Below are positions 34,215 through 42,987 of a DNA stretch of 58,096 bases, one piece after another. Positions within the stretch are counted from its first letter, which is position 1. The number at the start of each line of letters is the position of its first letter. The position numbers and the translations under genes are program-made. Below the pieces are notes generated by a model. The model had not been told where the DNA came from and did not search any database. It saw only the letters and a list, made by a program, of their open reading frames with translations. Source of the stretch: Acidobacteriota bacterium (GTDB lineage Bacteria; Acidobacteriota; Vicinamibacteria; Marinacidobacterales; Marinacidobacteraceae); assembly GCA_022826825.1 (NCBI GenBank), contig JAJDUD010000030.1:1-58096 (forward strand), in the 5' to 3' direction.

Positions 34215-35479
34215 TGGACCGCCAGGTGCTCGTGTATTCCGGCCGCGGCGACTACGTCGGCTGCGTCGGGCGCCTCTGGCTGCGCGTGCGCGCGAATCGC
34301 GGCAGCGCTTCGTTCCGCTACGACCCGGGCTGGCTGCAACACCCCGCCCGCTTCGCCCTGGATCCCTCACTGGGGCTGGGCGGCGGCGCCTACCACACGG
34401 AAACCGAAAAGCAGTTGTTCGGGGCCTTCGATGACTCCGCCCCCGACCGCTGGGGCCGCATGCTCCTGCGCCGCGCCGAATGCCGGGACGCCGAGCGGAA
34501 GGGACGGGCCCCCCGCGCCCTCTCCGAAGCGGATTTCCTGCTCGGCGTGGACGACGAAGCGCGCCACGGGGCCCTGCGGTTCCGGGAGACACCGGAAGGG
34601 CCGTTCCTCGCTCCTCCCGATCCCAGGCGCGTTCCGCCGCTCGTGGAGCTGCCACGTCTCCTCGGCGCCGCCGACCGCGTCGCAGCCGAATCCGAGAGCG
34701 ACGAGGACCTGCGCCTTCTTCTCGCCACCGGGGCGGCCCTCGGCGGCGCCCGGCCCAAGGCGTCGGTGCGCGACCGCGACGGGTGCCTGGCGCTGGCGAA
34801 GTTCCCAAAGGCCGACGACGAGTGGGACGTCCCTCGCTGGGAAGCCGTCGGCCTGGCGCTGGCCCGGCGCGCCGGCATCACGGCCGCCGACGCGCGCCTC
34901 GAACCGGTTGCCGGGAGGGGTGTCGTCGTGGTCCGCCGGTTCGACCGCGAGGGCGACCGGCGCGTCCCCTTCCTGTCTTCGATGACGCTGCTCGGCGCCG
35001 TGGACCGCGAGCCGCGCACCTATCCCGAGATCGCGGACGCCGTCCGCCGCTACGGGGCCGCCCCGGCGGGCGACCTGGAAGAACTCTGGCGGCGCATCGT
35101 CTTCACCGTGCTGATCTCGAACCACGACGACCACCTCCGCAACCACGCATTCCTGCGCCCCGGCGACGGCGGCTGGCGCCTCTCCCCCGCCTACGACCTG
35201 AACCCCACCCCGGGCGAGTTCGGCGGCCGGACCCTGACCACCGCCATCGTCGAAGGCGACCCGAGCGCCTCGCTGGAGCTCGCGTTCGAGACCGCCGCCT
35301 ACTACGGAATCCGGCCGCCGCGCGCCCGCGAGATCGCGGGCGAGGCCGCAACGGCGGTGGGCCGGTGGCGCGATGAGGCGCGCCGGTTCGGCATTCCACG
35401 CCGGGAGCAGGAGCTCATGGCGTCGGCGTTCGAGCACGCGGAGTTCGAACATGCCCGGCGCACCGCAACCGTTCGCTGA
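34214..35479 (+). CDS. hipA: HipA-family serine/threonine kinase toxin (hipBA-1)
   Basis: A 421-residue HipA-family kinase. It has the N-terminal couple-HipA domain (YVGCVGRLWLRV), the P-loop-like GAALGGARPKASV, the catalytic segment LISNHDDHLRNHAFL (Asp and Asn) and the metal-binding SPAYDLNP. HipA toxins phosphorylate tRNA synthetases or other targets and induce dormancy. It is coupled to hipB by a TGATG overlap. The LSNxDxHxxN pattern is close to canonical, so the kinase is probably active. A second, unrelated-looking hipBA lies at 55573-57113. Confidence 0.9.
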   Translation: MDRQVLVYSGRGDYVGCVGRLWLRVRANRGSASFRYDPGWLQHPARFALDPSLGLGGGAYHTETEKQLFGAFDDSAPDRWGRMLLRRAECRDAERKGRAPRALSEADFLLGVDDEARHGALRFRETPEGPFLAPPDPRRVPPLVELPRLLGAADRVAAESESDEDLRLLLATGAALGGARPKASVRDRDGCLALAKFPKADDEWDVPRWEAVGLALARRAGITAADARLEPVAGRGVVVVRRFDREGDRRVPFLSSMTLLGAVDREPRTYPEIADAVRRYGAAPAGDLEELWRRIVFTVLISNHDDHLRNHAFLRPGDGGWRLSPAYDLNPTPGEFGGRTLTTAIVEGDPSASLELAFETAAYYGIRPPRAREIAGEAATAVGRWRDEARRFGIPRREQELMASAFEHAEFEHARRTATVR

Positions 35480-35521
35480 ACGGAATCCTCTCCACGCGAC
35501 CCGGCGGGGCAATTACGCAAT

Positions 35522-35537
35522 TGAGCAAAGTTGCTCA
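35522..35537. promoter_or_regulatory. Perfect 16-bp palindrome
   Basis: TGAGCAA-AG-TTGCTCA is a perfect inverted repeat with a two-base centre, 42 bases after hipA-1. It looks like an operator for a dimeric helix-turn-helix protein rather than a terminator, since no T-run follows and the stem would have almost no loop. No gene directly depends on it by position. The 294-bp gap 35480-35773 holds this, two GATTA-type motif copies and an AT-rich segment at about 35648-35700, but no gene. Confidence 0.4.
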
Positions 35538-35615
35538 GTGGAGTAATCGCCGAAGTCTCAACAGGGATCAGGGAGCCCGACTCCTCAGACCGGAGACCGA
35601 CGTGACGACGGACTT

Positions 35616-35634
35616 GATTACTCTCCTGTACAAG
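35616..35634 (+). promoter_or_regulatory. GATTA..CTGTACAA motif, copy 1
   Basis: GATTACTCTCCTGTACAAG is the first and weakest copy of a motif seen also at 35730 and 42928. It shares GATTA, an 8-base spacing and CTGTACAA with them. No gene starts just downstream, so this copy could be a remnant. Confidence 0.35.
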
Positions 35635-35729
35635 CTTCTGTGAGGGCCGATAATTCTTGGTTTACCTATTAGTTAGAGTAAGAGAAAGGCACGTAGAACG
35701 ATCCAGAAAAGGCGAAGATTGGACGCTAT

Positions 35730-35767
35730 GATTATGATCCTGTACAAATCTGTACGGAATCGTAATC
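35730..35767 (+). promoter_or_regulatory. GATTA..CTGTACAA motif, copy 2, within a dyad
   Basis: GATTATGATCCTGTACAA is followed by ATC; the site ends 23 bases before the ATG of the DUF4143 ATPase. It is enclosed in a near-perfect dyad: GATTATGATCC at the left and GGAATCGTAATC (35756-35767) at the right. A TTGGAC about 18 bases upstream of TACAAA could serve as a -35 box. A role as promoter plus operator for the ATPase/STAND pair is likely. Confidence 0.5.
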
Positions 35768-35773
35768 AAGTCC

Positions 35774-37066
35774 ATGCCTCCCTTCCACCGCGCCCAGGTC
35801 GCAAACCTCCTCAGCCGCCTCCGCGAAGAGCCTCGACGGATCATTGCCCTCTCCGGTCCGCGTCAGTCCGGCAAGACCACCATCGTCCTGCAGGCGCTCG
35901 CGCGGCTCCGGGAGGAGGACGGCGTCCGGGGGCTGTATTTCGCCGCTGACGAACCCTCGCCGGAACTCGGGGGACTGCCAACCGCATCGTCTGGCCACAC
36001 GGCATCCATCGTGACGCCGGGTTCGTTGCCCGTTGTCCCGAACGGATCGCTGGACGCCCGCTGGATCGTCCACCGGTGGGAAGCAGCGCGAGCCAAAGCT
36101 GACTCAGCCGGGCGCGCCGTGCTGGTCCTCGACGAGATCCAGCGGGTTCCCCAGTGGTCCACACCCGTCAAGGGACTCTGGGACCGCGACCGGATGGAGG
36201 GGCGCCGGCTCCATGTGGTCGTATTGGGATCCGCCCCGCTACTCATGCAGTCGGGGCTCAGCGAGAGCCTGGTCGGGCGCACGGAACCCCTGCCGGTCCC
36301 GCACTGGTCGCTCGGGGAGATGGCGGCCGCCTTCGGATTCGGACTCGACGAGTTCCTCTTCTTCGGCGGCTATCCCGGAACCGCCGACCTGATCCACGAC
36401 CTTTCAAGCTGGCGGCGGACCGTGGCTGACCTCATCGAGAGGACGGTCGAGCGAGACGTGGCCTCGATGAGTCGGGTGGACCGCCCGGCACTGCTGCGCA
36501 ACCTGTTCGACGCCGCGGCGGCGTACTCGGCGCAGCCGGTCACCCTGCGCACCCTCCTCGGCGAACTCGACTCCCGCGAAAACGCCGGCACGATCGCGCG
36601 CTACCTCGAACTGCTGGAAGCGGCAGAACTCATCGTCGGACTCCGCAAACACCGCGGCGAGCCGGTGATCCGGCGGTCCCCTCCCAAACTCGTGGTCCTG
36701 AACACCGCGCTCGTAACCGCACCGGCCGTCCGAACCTTCGAGGGAGCCCGCGCCGACCGCAGCTATTGGGGCCGGATCGTGGAATCGGCGGTCGGGGCGC
36801 ACCTCCACCAGACGCGCTCTCCCGGCGTCCATCTCGGTTATTGGCGCGACGACCGCCGCGAGGTGGATTTCGTCTTGCGGGCGGAGGGACGGGTCTTGGG
36901 CATCGAGGTCAAGTCCGGACGGCCGCGCGGCGGACATTTCGGACTGGAAGCGTTCCAGGCGCGGTTTCCGAGGGCGCGGACGTTGCTTGTCGGGGAGGGT
37001 GGCGTCGAGGTCGCCGACTTCCTTTCCGAGCCCGCCTCGCATTGGCTGGAGCACGATGATCGTTGA
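35774..37066 (+). CDS. AAA ATPase with DUF4143-type nuclease-like C-terminus
   Basis: A 430-residue protein of the AAA_14/DUF4143 family. Walker A is LSGPRQSGKTT and Walker B is VLVLDEIQRVPQW; the LGSAPLLM segment follows as sensor. The C-terminal domain has a PD-(D/E)XK-like signature, REVDFVLRAEGRVLGIEVKSG, given in parts EVDFVL and IEVKSG. Members are widespread and poorly understood; some are linked to mobile elements or defence. Its 3' end overlaps the following STAND gene by 11 bp, so the two are coupled. Whether it acts with that protein or is a passenger is open. Confidence 0.82.
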   Translation: MPPFHRAQVANLLSRLREEPRRIIALSGPRQSGKTTIVLQALARLREEDGVRGLYFAADEPSPELGGLPTASSGHTASIVTPGSLPVVPNGSLDARWIVHRWEAARAKADSAGRAVLVLDEIQRVPQWSTPVKGLWDRDRMEGRRLHVVVLGSAPLLMQSGLSESLVGRTEPLPVPHWSLGEMAAAFGFGLDEFLFFGGYPGTADLIHDLSSWRRTVADLIERTVERDVASMSRVDRPALLRNLFDAAAAYSAQPVTLRTLLGELDSRENAGTIARYLELLEAAELIVGLRKHRGEPVIRRSPPKLVVLNTALVTAPAVRTFEGARADRSYWGRIVESAVGAHLHQTRSPGVHLGYWRDDRREVDFVLRAEGRVLGIEVKSGRPRGGHFGLEAFQARFPRARTLLVGEGGVEVADFLSEPASHWLEHDDR

Positions 37067-40000
37067 TCTGGACCGTCTCGTCCGACGGCTGGAATCGAAC
37101 GGCGAATGGAGCGCGCCGGCCCCGCTCAGCACCTACCGCTACGCACCGGCGTACGTGCTCCTGGGCGACCCGGGCGCCGGCAAGAGCACCGCTTTCGAGC
37201 GGGAGCAGCGCGAAACCCCTGGCGCAGAGTTGGTCACGGCGCGGGATCTGCGAACGTCCTACGGATTCCGACTACCGGCAGGCGTGGAAACGCTCTTCGT
37301 GGACGGGCTGGACGAAGCCCGCGCCGGCGGTGGCGACCCGCTTGGGCCGTTCGACCAGATTCGCGGATGTCTCCGCGCGCTCGCGCCGCGCCGGGTCCGC
37401 ATCTCGTGCCGGGAGCTCGACTGGCTCGGGGACAACGACCGAACGAACCTGGTGAAAGACGCTCCCGAGGGAGAGCTGTTCAGCCTCCGACTCGAACCCC
37501 TGAACGTGGACGAACAGAAACTGATCGTCGAGGCCCAAAGCGAGATTCCCGACGCGGAGGCTTTTTTGGCGGAAGCCGGCGAACGTGGCGTCGGTGGCCT
37601 CCTCGCAAACCCCCAGACGCTTGTCCTCCTCGTTCAGGCAGTCGGCGATAGCGGGCAGTTCCCCACAGGCCGAACCGAGACGTTTGCACAGGCTTGCAGG
37701 GTCCTCGCACGAGAGCCGAACGACAACCGTCGAATCGCCGCCCCGCTTCCACCGGTGGAGGAGGTGCTCAATGCGGCCGGCCGCATGTGCGCGGTGAGCC
37801 TTCTTTCCGGGTCCTCTGGCTTCTCCCTGCCCGACACCTCGGAGACGGATGCCTTCGTGCCCATCTCGGTGTTCGGAACTGACACCGATGACGCAATCCG
37901 CACCGCTGGGACACGGCTCTTCACGGGTGTCGGTGAACGCCGCTTCGCCCCGGCCCACGCGAGCCTTGCGGCGTTCCTCGCCGCGCGGTACCTGGCCAAG
38001 CTCATCAACGGCCCCGTACCGCGCGGCCGAATTCTGGCCCTTCTCGCCGGCCACGACGGTGTTCCTCCAACGCATCTCCGCGGGCTCGTGGCGTGGCTCG
38101 CCACGATGTCGCAGTCAACACGCCGCGAACTCATCGCGCGCGACCCCGTCGCGGTTCTCTTCTACGGAGACATCCACGAGTTCTCCGGCCCGGAAAAGTC
38201 CGCGCTGCTCCACGCCCTCGGGAACGACCCCTTGCGCCTCCGCTCGTCCGCTTGGTCGCGTCCGATCATCGAGAGGTTCCCGTCACCCGACATGGAGCCT
38301 GCGTTCCGGCAATTCCTCCGTGACAAGACGTACAACCGCCGGACGGACACCACCCTGAGGTTCCTGATTGCCACTCTTCGCCGGGCACCGCACACATTCG
38401 ACGTCGCCGACGAGCTTCGCCAGATCGTTGAAGACAACTCGCGCGGCTTCCACGTCCGTGAAACCGCGCTCCGTTCATGGATCCATGTCCTCCGCGAGCA
38501 TCCGAACCGAACCGCACAACAACGAGCCCTGCTCGATTCCATCGTGGACAGATCCGTGGCGGACGACGGGCATGAACTGCGCGGCATCCTCCTCGACGCC
38601 CTGTACCCCGGCGCCATCGCTCCGGCCGAGGTTTGGAGTTATCTCGATGGGCACTGCGACAAGTGGAGTGGCAGGCACGCGTTCTTCTGGTGGAAGTTCG
38701 GAGAGGAATGTCCGCCGGAACATCTGGCGGCTCACCTGGACCATCTTGCAACCTCCATCGCTTTCCTCCGCGCCCGTCTCGAGACGTGCCACTTGAGTTC
38801 CTTGCCCGCCCAGCTTCTGTCCCGCGGGTTGGCGAGACACACAGACCGCGTCGAGATCCCGAGACTCGCTGGCTGGCTTCGGGTCGGCTGGAACCAATGG
38901 GGATCTCCCATCCACCACTACAAGGGCCCATTCCCGGAGGCGAACAGCACGGTTCGGAAGTGGCTGGAGCTCCATCCGGAGACCCAGAAGGCGCTCATTC
39001 GCTACTGGGTGGAAAACACCGAGAAGCCCAACGCACCGTCCGCTCGATTCCGTCTCGAATCGCTCCTTTACAAGTCACACCTTCCAAACGACATCGGCGC
39101 CTGGCATCTGCGGGAGGCATGCGCCACCGAGAGTCTGGAAGTCCAGAAGTTCCACCTGGAATCGTTCATCCGAGATCTGGCCGAGCGGCCCACCGCAGTG
39201 GACGAGTCCCTGGCCGCAGCCTTCCGAAGGCTGCGCGACTGGCCGGACGCCGTGAAGTTCCTTCGTTCCAAGCTGGTATCGGAGCTTCCGAAGGACCATC
39301 TCCGCGATATCGCTCCCGGCCGGGCACCCCCCCAAGGACAGTTCGTGGGCGAACCAGACCTCATCGAAGCAGTAAGGAACAATCGGGACGCGGTCAAGGA
39401 GAACCGGCTAACACTGCCTCTCCTCCATCAGCTCGCCCACTACTACTTCACGGGGGGAGTGGGGTTGGCAATCGCTGGCAAGCGGGACCACGTGAAAACC
39501 GCTCTGGGCGGCGACGAGGAACTGACGACTCTGGCCATCACCGCGCTCCGTAAGGCTCCCGAGCGATCGGATTTGCCGTCGGCCGAGCAAGTCGCGGACT
39601 TGGCACGGGACAACCAGAGATTCTTGCTGGCGGCTCCGGTCCTTGCTGGTCTGGCGGAACAGGAGCCAGATGATGTTCTCGGACTGCCGGAAGAGAATCA
39701 GCGCTCCGCCGCTGCCTTACGGATGACGTTCCATGCGGGTTCGCATGGCTACGAGTGGTACTGCGCCCTGGCCCGCAACCGGCCTCGTTTGGTCGCAGAT
39801 GTCCTGATGCTCGTCTGCGGTGCTTTCTTCAGAATGGCAAGAACTCCGATCCCGGAGGTCGAACTCACGGCGTTCAACGCCGATTTCCGTGCGGTCGCGC
39901 AAGTGGCGACGCTCCCGCTGCTGCGAAAGTTCCCCCTGCGGGCAACGCAGGCTCAACTTGGAGAGCTGGACCTGCTCCTCTGGAGTGGTCTGCGCCATGG

Positions 40001-41078
40001 GAAACGTCGGTCATTCCGAGAGGTCATCGAGAGCCGGGTCGCGCGGCCCAGCATGACCGGGGTACAGCGAATCCACTGGCTCGCCGCCGGCCTCTGTTGC
40101 GCTCCGGACGACTTCCTCACACGCCTGCAAGCCAACATCGGCCACTCCGAGAAGAAGATCCAACACCTGATCCGGTTCCTGACACCCGACGATCCGGTTC
40201 CGGCGTTGCTCGAACATCTTGACGTCCCCGCCCTCGCGTTCCTCATCCGCACCATCGGAGCCCGCTGCGAACCAGTCGAACATCGGGACCTCGGTTTGCA
40301 GCTCTATCGCCCGGAGCCGCCTCTGGTTGAGGAACTCATCAGGATGCTGCGAGCCTCCGCCGACAAGACCGCATCCCGGGCGCTCGATGCGCTCGCGTCC
40401 GATGCAAGGCTCTCGAAGTGGCGCGAGGAACTGGAACGCGCCATCGAAGCTCAGCGCGTGGTTCGGAGAGACGCAAGCCACCAGGCCCCCTTGCCAACCC
40501 AAGTCATCGCTGCACTCCGCAACGGACCGCCGGGGAACCCGGCTGATCTCAGGGCGCTGGCGACGGACCGGCTAGAGCGGATCGCCGACGAAGTGCGCAC
40601 CACGAACGCCAACCTCTGGCGGCAGTTCTGGACCGAGGACAAGCAACGGAACGAACCGAAGGACGAGAACGCGTGCCGGGATGCCCTGCTGCCGCTGTTG
40701 CAGCACCGACTCCCCAAGGAATGCGACGCCCAGCCGGAAGGGCAGTACGCCAAGAACCGCCGCGCCGACATCCGCATCGCGAGCGGCAAGTGGAACGTCC
40801 CCGTCGAGATCAAGAAGAACCGTCACTCCCGGATCTGGCGCGGGGTGCGCGACCAACTGCTGCCGCGCTACACGACGGACCCCGCCACCGAGGGCCTCGG
40901 CATCTACCTCGTGCTCTGGTTCGGCCCCCAGCACACGGCGCCGGTCCCGGAAGGCCCTCGTCCGCAGACCCCGGACGATCTCCGGAATCGGCTGCTCGAC
41001 GCCCTCACGCCGGAAGAAAGGCGTCGGGCCGCCGTCCTGGTGATGGACGTGACCCCTCCACCGCCCACGGAGCGGTAG
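37056..41078 (+). CDS. STAND/NACHT-like NTPase with C-terminal PD-(D/E)XK motif
   Basis: A 1340-residue protein with an NTPase at its N-terminus. Walker A is VLLGDPGAGKST (residues 34-45), Walker B is TLFVDGLDEAR (79-89) and RISCRELDWL (115-124) is the likely sensor strand; this order fits NACHT/STAND ATPases. A long helical region of about 1000 residues without recognised repeats follows and could be the sensor. The C-terminus has NRRADIRI (D1238) and VPVEIKKNRH (E1251, K1253), a PD-(D/E)XK nuclease pattern. Bacterial STAND proteins (Avs, bNACHT) sense phage components and trigger effectors, so a defence role is inferred. The usual effector position in Avs is N-terminal; here it would be C-terminal. 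The ATG at 37056 overlaps the upstream gene. Confidence 0.75.
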   Translation: MIVDLDRLVRRLESNGEWSAPAPLSTYRYAPAYVLLGDPGAGKSTAFEREQRETPGAELVTARDLRTSYGFRLPAGVETLFVDGLDEARAGGGDPLGPFDQIRGCLRALAPRRVRISCRELDWLGDNDRTNLVKDAPEGELFSLRLEPLNVDEQKLIVEAQSEIPDAEAFLAEAGERGVGGLLANPQTLVLLVQAVGDSGQFPTGRTETFAQACRVLAREPNDNRRIAAPLPPVEEVLNAAGRMCAVSLLSGSSGFSLPDTSETDAFVPISVFGTDTDDAIRTAGTRLFTGVGERRFAPAHASLAAFLAARYLAKLINGPVPRGRILALLAGHDGVPPTHLRGLVAWLATMSQSTRRELIARDPVAVLFYGDIHEFSGPEKSALLHALGNDPLRLRSSAWSRPIIERFPSPDMEPAFRQFLRDKTYNRRTDTTLRFLIATLRRAPHTFDVADELRQIVEDNSRGFHVRETALRSWIHVLREHPNRTAQQRALLDSIVDRSVADDGHELRGILLDALYPGAIAPAEVWSYLDGHCDKWSGRHAFFWWKFGEECPPEHLAAHLDHLATSIAFLRARLETCHLSSLPAQLLSRGLARHTDRVEIPRLAGWLRVGWNQWGSPIHHYKGPFPEANSTVRKWLELHPETQKALIRYWVENTEKPNAPSARFRLESLLYKSHLPNDIGAWHLREACATESLEVQKFHLESFIRDLAERPTAVDESLAAAFRRLRDWPDAVKFLRSKLVSELPKDHLRDIAPGRAPPQGQFVGEPDLIEAVRNNRDAVKENRLTLPLLHQLAHYYFTGGVGLAIAGKRDHVKTALGGDEELTTLAITALRKAPERSDLPSAEQVADLARDNQRFLLAAPVLAGLAEQEPDDVLGLPEENQRSAAALRMTFHAGSHGYEWYCALARNRPRLVADVLMLVCGAFFRMARTPIPEVELTAFNADFRAVAQVATLPLLRKFPLRATQAQLGELDLLLWSGLRHGKRRSFREVIESRVARPSMTGVQRIHWLAAGLCCAPDDFLTRLQANIGHSEKKIQHLIRFLTPDDPVPALLEHLDVPALAFLIRTIGARCEPVEHRDLGLQLYRPEPPLVEELIRMLRASADKTASRALDALASDARLSKWREELERAIEAQRVVRRDASHQAPLPTQVIAALRNGPPGNPADLRALATDRLERIADEVRTTNANLWRQFWTEDKQRNEPKDENACRDALLPLLQHRLPKECDAQPEGQYAKNRRADIRIASGKWNVPVEIKKNRHSRIWRGVRDQLLPRYTTDPATEGLGIYLVLWFGPQHTAPVPEGPRPQTPDDLRNRLLDALTPEERRRAAVLVMDVTPPPPTER

Positions 41079-41172
41079 GCCCGACAGGCTCGAGCTGGAG
41101 CGCGCCCGAGGCGGCAACCGCCGTGACCCTGACGGGTGAACCGGGCGAACGACAGAACCAGGGCGCTCGGCC

Positions 41173-41430
41173 TCACGAGGGCGGCGCAACGCTCGTGAGC
41201 AGCGAACTCACCGCGCGCCACATCTTCCGGAACGACGCCGACCGCTCCCGAGCCTGGTCAAGATCGAACACACCGGTCAGCGGCGCCTGGTCGTCCACGG
41301 GGTCGTAGGGCTGGTCTCGAGGCGTCTCCAGCGCCAAGCCCGGGACAACGGTCCGGGCGATCCGGCGAATCAGGAGCGAAACCGCCTCGACCTCGCCGAC
41401 CCCGTTGACGATCGCCGCGATCCGGGTCAT
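41173..41430 (-). pseudogene. Truncated DUF4276-like protein
   Basis: An 85-residue frame beginning TRIAAIVNGVGEVEAVSLLIRRI, which resembles the DUF4276 start (usually IVEGxGExxAxxxLLRRI). The family is normally about 200 residues. Here the N-terminal 40 residues run directly into an end-like piece (RERSASFRKMWRAVSSLL), suggesting an internal deletion. The Glu of the EGxGE motif is Asn. I therefore regard it as decayed. Its ATG overlaps the stop of the ATPase upstream (ATGA), the arrangement expected of a functional pair originally. Confidence 0.5.
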
Positions 41431-42641
41431 TCCCGAGGGTCGGACTGGAACAGATCCCGCAGCCGGCCGGGCGTCCCGGCTTCGGGCGCAGGGCGGAGCT
41501 GGTCGAGGCGCAGCAGTTCGCCGGCGCTGAAGAGTCGTTCGTGAAGCACGGACCTGCCGACCTCGTCCACGGGACCGATGCGGGTCTCGTTGTCCTCCGC
41601 GTTCACGGCGAGGATCGAATCGGCGGGGAGTTCTTCGTCCAGCAGTTCCGCGCTGTGGCTCGTGACCAGCACCTGCACCCACTCGCAGGCGACGCGCAAC
41701 GCGCTCACCAGGACCCCGGAGGCGCCTGGGTGGAGCGCACTCTCCGGCTCCTCGACGCCCACGACCCGCGGGCCGGGGAAACCGTTCGCGCCAGCCTGGA
41801 ACAGGGCGACAAGCACTCCCAGGGCGCACAGGGTCCCGTCGGACATGTTGTTGCCGCGAAATCGCCACGGATGCGCGGCGCCGCGCACGCGCTGCCGGAA
41901 CTCCAGGGCCAGCCGGTCCCCGAACATGCGGGACTCGACGCCGATGACGCCGGGCACGATGCGGCCGAGGTATCGGATGAGCCTCTCGGTCCGCTCCGGC
42001 GAAGCCGCGTTGAGGCGCGCCAGCACGCTCGCCAGGTTGCCGCCGTCCCGCTCCAGCAGGTCTCCCGGGTGGGAAGGCTGCATCTCCCGGATCCGATCCG
42101 GGTTCAGGTTGTGGAAGGCCATCCCTTCGAGCGCGTCGTACACCGGACGAAACGCCTTCATTCCCGAAACCGCCACGAGATAGAGGCGGTCACCCGAACT
42201 CGCCGGCGGATGGCGAAGGGAACTCTCGACCACCGAACCCGCCTCCACCCGGTAGTGCTGCCGGTCCAGCGGGGCGTCCATCGAAAACACGCGGCACTCC
42301 TCCCGCTTGAGGACATGTCCACGATCCGGCAAGGCCCCGATCCGGAACGCGAACCAGCCGGTCACCTCCCGGAGGTGGAAACCCAGACGAACCTGGAGAT
42401 CCTTCGGGTGACCACCCGACCGCCGGCGGACGTCCTGGATCCCGCCTCGGTGGCGGAGCGCGTGATCCAGCGAGAACCGCAGCGACTCGGCCACGAACCG
42501 CAGCGCGTCAAGGAAGTTGCCCTTCCCGGACCCATTCGGGCCGACCAGCACGGTCAGCGGAGCGAGCTTCACGTCGCAGGCCGCGATGCTCCTGTAGTTC
42601 CGGAGGGTGACGCGGGTGATCGTCGTCCGCCCGGAACTCAT
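41427..42641 (-). CDS. AAA ATPase of the OLD/RecF-like (AAA_21) type
   Basis: A 404-residue ABC/SMC-like ATPase. It opens with ITRVTLRNYRSIAACDVKLAPLTVLVGPNGSGKGNFLDAL, seen as the Walker A GPNGSGKGN with an unusual Gly after the Lys. The ABC-like signature is FRGNNMSDGT and Walker B is VVGVEEPESALHPGA; the switch His is in VLVTSHSAELLD. Family members pair with Toprim-like or DUF4276 proteins and several work in phage defence (for example, PARIS). The partner here is only a fragment. The ATG at 42641 starts the conserved domain. Confidence 0.85.
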   Translation of the reverse strand: MSSGRTTITRVTLRNYRSIAACDVKLAPLTVLVGPNGSGKGNFLDALRFVAESLRFSLDHALRHRGGIQDVRRRSGGHPKDLQVRLGFHLREVTGWFAFRIGALPDRGHVLKREECRVFSMDAPLDRQHYRVEAGSVVESSLRHPPASSGDRLYLVAVSGMKAFRPVYDALEGMAFHNLNPDRIREMQPSHPGDLLERDGGNLASVLARLNAASPERTERLIRYLGRIVPGVIGVESRMFGDRLALEFRQRVRGAAHPWRFRGNNMSDGTLCALGVLVALFQAGANGFPGPRVVGVEEPESALHPGASGVLVSALRVACEWVQVLVTSHSAELLDEELPADSILAVNAEDNETRIGPVDEVGRSVLHERLFSAGELLRLDQLRPAPEAGTPGRLRDLFQSDPRE

Positions 42642-42987
42642 GGTCGTCGGTCTGGGCTCACATGTCTTGGTGCAGTTCCGGACCGCAGCCCTTCCGGATC
42701 CGCGCAAATCAGTGTCGCCCCGGAGAAGCGGGCGGTGCCGTGACAACCCCTTTTCCGCATCAACCACTCGTCAACGACCCGGTAGATCTCCGCAATCTGG
42801 CATTCGGAACGGCCGTGGGCGCGCGGCGCCGCGAACGCTCCTAAATCTAAAAGCATCGCTATCAACCACTTGGCCGTCCGACTCAGACTCCAGACCCTCT
42901 TGAACAAGAGCATCCAAGAGTGCCCGTGATTACGATGCTGTACAAATCGCTGGGGCGACCCGACACACTTTCCAGCACTCCCGAATC
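42642..42987. other. Intergenic region between the ATPase and vsr
   Basis: A 346-bp gap between divergent genes. I find no gene: the minus-strand open frame here (up to 42913) has no recognisable similarity. The right part becomes AT-rich near 42840-42865 and contains the third copy of the GATTA motif just before vsr. Promoters for both flanking genes should lie here. Confidence 0.5.
42928..42948 (+). promoter_or_regulatory. GATTA..CTGTACAA motif, copy 3, upstream of vsr
   Basis: GATTACGATGCTGTACAA, followed by ATC, matches copy 2 at 35730 in 19 of 21 positions. It ends 39 bases before the vsr ATG. TACAAA could be a -10 element; I see no good -35. The near identity of sites 7 kb apart in front of two defence genes suggests shared regulation or a shared origin. 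Confidence 0.45.

Noticed and set aside
36987..37055. Upstream extension of the STAND gene start
   Set aside because: The additional residues are a shadow of the preceding gene's end; ATG at 37056 begins a sensible N-terminus.
35774..41078. Assigning the ATPase/STAND pair to a named Avs type
   Set aside because: Domain order differs from known Avs types and I cannot run the profile searches needed to place it.
42638..42913. Minus-strand open frame upstream of the AAA ATPase
   Set aside because: No similarity to any family that I know, overlaps the ATPase start, and no convincing ribosome binding site.
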